From assembly GCA_949752745.1 (NCBI GenBank), contig OX457034.1, positions 1,565,833 to 1,629,832 of the forward strand: a DNA stretch of 64,000 nt, read 5' to 3'. Below, piece after piece: positions 1-64,000 of the stretch. Below the pieces are notes generated by a model. The model did not search any database, was not told the origin of the DNA, and saw nothing but the letters and a program-made list of their open reading frames with translations. How positions within the stretch are numbered: position 1 is the stretch's first letter; each line of letters begins with the position of its first letter. Position numbers and translations under genes: made by a program. Source of the stretch: Protula sp. h YS-2021. Lineage: Eukaryota; Annelida; Polychaeta; Sabellida; Serpulidae.

Positions 1-215
1 CTTAGAACAAGGAATGACTGACTGGGACGAGGAGTGACTCACTAAAACGAGGAGTGTTTTCACTAGAACGAGGAGTGACTCACTAGAACGAATGCTGACT
101 GGCTAGAACAAGGAGTGACTCACTAGTACGAGTGGTGACTGACCAGAAGGAGGAGTGACTGACTAGAACGATTTCTAGAACGAGGAGTGACTCCCTAGAA
201 CGAGGAATGACCTAA
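1..215. repeat. Minisatellite, about 20-base unit
   Basis: Degenerate tandem copies of a unit reading approximately ACTCACTAGAACGAGGAGTG, interrupted by variants. It lies in the intron upstream of the first visible exon and is cut by the window start. Confidence 0.85.
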
Positions 216-580
216 TGCAGGGTCACTCTACACAAGACGTTTAACCGGAAGTGCGAAATATTTGATTTGCTGGCGATGTAATCTTTAGAACTTTATTTTG
301 ATGGCAATTTATTGGTCTTTCTCACCTAAAGAAGTGTTTGTCTTTGAAATGTTGATGTAATTGTGGAATTAAATTATTTATTTTATGAGAAAACATAGTA
401 TTTACACTTTGCGTGAAATGTATCACTATTTTCTCCCCTTTCGCGTGTGCGTTCGCGTTTTCCTTCCATCACTTTACGCGCTTCGATATCTCCATTCCTG
501 AAATGTAAGCTTTAGTTCTAATTTTATGCAAATAAAACATTTGAAAAATAAACATACTTTATGCAAATTTGTGTTGCCAG
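216..580 (+). other. Intron, unique AT-rich sequence
   Basis: No repeat array and no convincing coding exon seen. It ends in the acceptor TGTTGCCAG that precedes the exon at 581. Confidence 0.6.
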
Positions 581-63938
<63,358 letters not shown>

Positions 63939-64000
63939 GTAAGCGGGGCGGCCGTGGACGCTCGTCGGAGCGACTGTTTTGTAACGTAACCTTATTACGC

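Overview
This is a eukaryotic, almost certainly animal (or close holozoan), genomic window. It is intron-rich, has canonical GT-AG splice sites, and non-coding DNA makes up more than 90 percent of it. All coding sequence I can support lies on the + strand and belongs to one gene: about 32 exons (26 well supported, 6 tentative or with an ambiguous edge) from 581 to 63938. Both ends of the gene lie outside the window. Joined in phase, the exons encode about 1,280 residues that run in order along an inositol 1,4,5-trisphosphate receptor (IP3R/ITPR), an endoplasmic-reticulum calcium-release channel. They start after the ligand-binding core, run through the helical RIH / RIH-associated region, and stop just before the transmembrane channel domain. 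The anchors are an LFGKLCH/GRNEFAI junction (IP3R ..LCLDRQYLAI..), a HMW motif, EDVQCALD followed by GGNESVQGS and EEKFF, the DGQNTTLQDYLREQ segment (IP3R LCENHNRDLQNFLR), and AFYTEDTMSIEI (IP3R FYxxHTxQIEI). Conservation is much lower than among the usual animal ITPR1-3 orthologues, so this looks like a divergent lineage. The species cannot be named from the window.

Layout. 1-6.8 kb: five small exons among minisatellites, with a 200-base assembly gap at 4712-4911. 6.8-16.4 kb: one long intron with a 5.7 kb array of about 110 units, then further arrays. 16.4-22 kb: six compact exons. 22-30 kb: an intron-rich stretch with four tentative exons. 30-36 kb: nine exons. 36-47 kb: one 11 kb intron holding dispersed repeats and an exactly duplicated 1,610-base block. 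47-51 kb: five exons. 51-61 kb: a 10 kb intron built of two copies of a composite repeat. 61-64 kb: the last two exons visible.

The most striking feature is not the gene but its introns. In at least ten introns the tandem-repeat unit contains a copy of that intron's own exon/intron boundary: the last few to about 30 exon bases plus the GT donor, repeated 3 to more than 100 times directly downstream of the real donor. In four or five other places the acceptor and exon start are copied upstream of the real acceptor. The repeats look seeded at splice junctions and carry hundreds of potential decoy splice sites. Several units are exact multiples of three (30, 45, 48, 84 bases) and stay open in the exon's reading frame. 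I consider this splice-junction-seeded minisatellite pattern the main discovery candidate.
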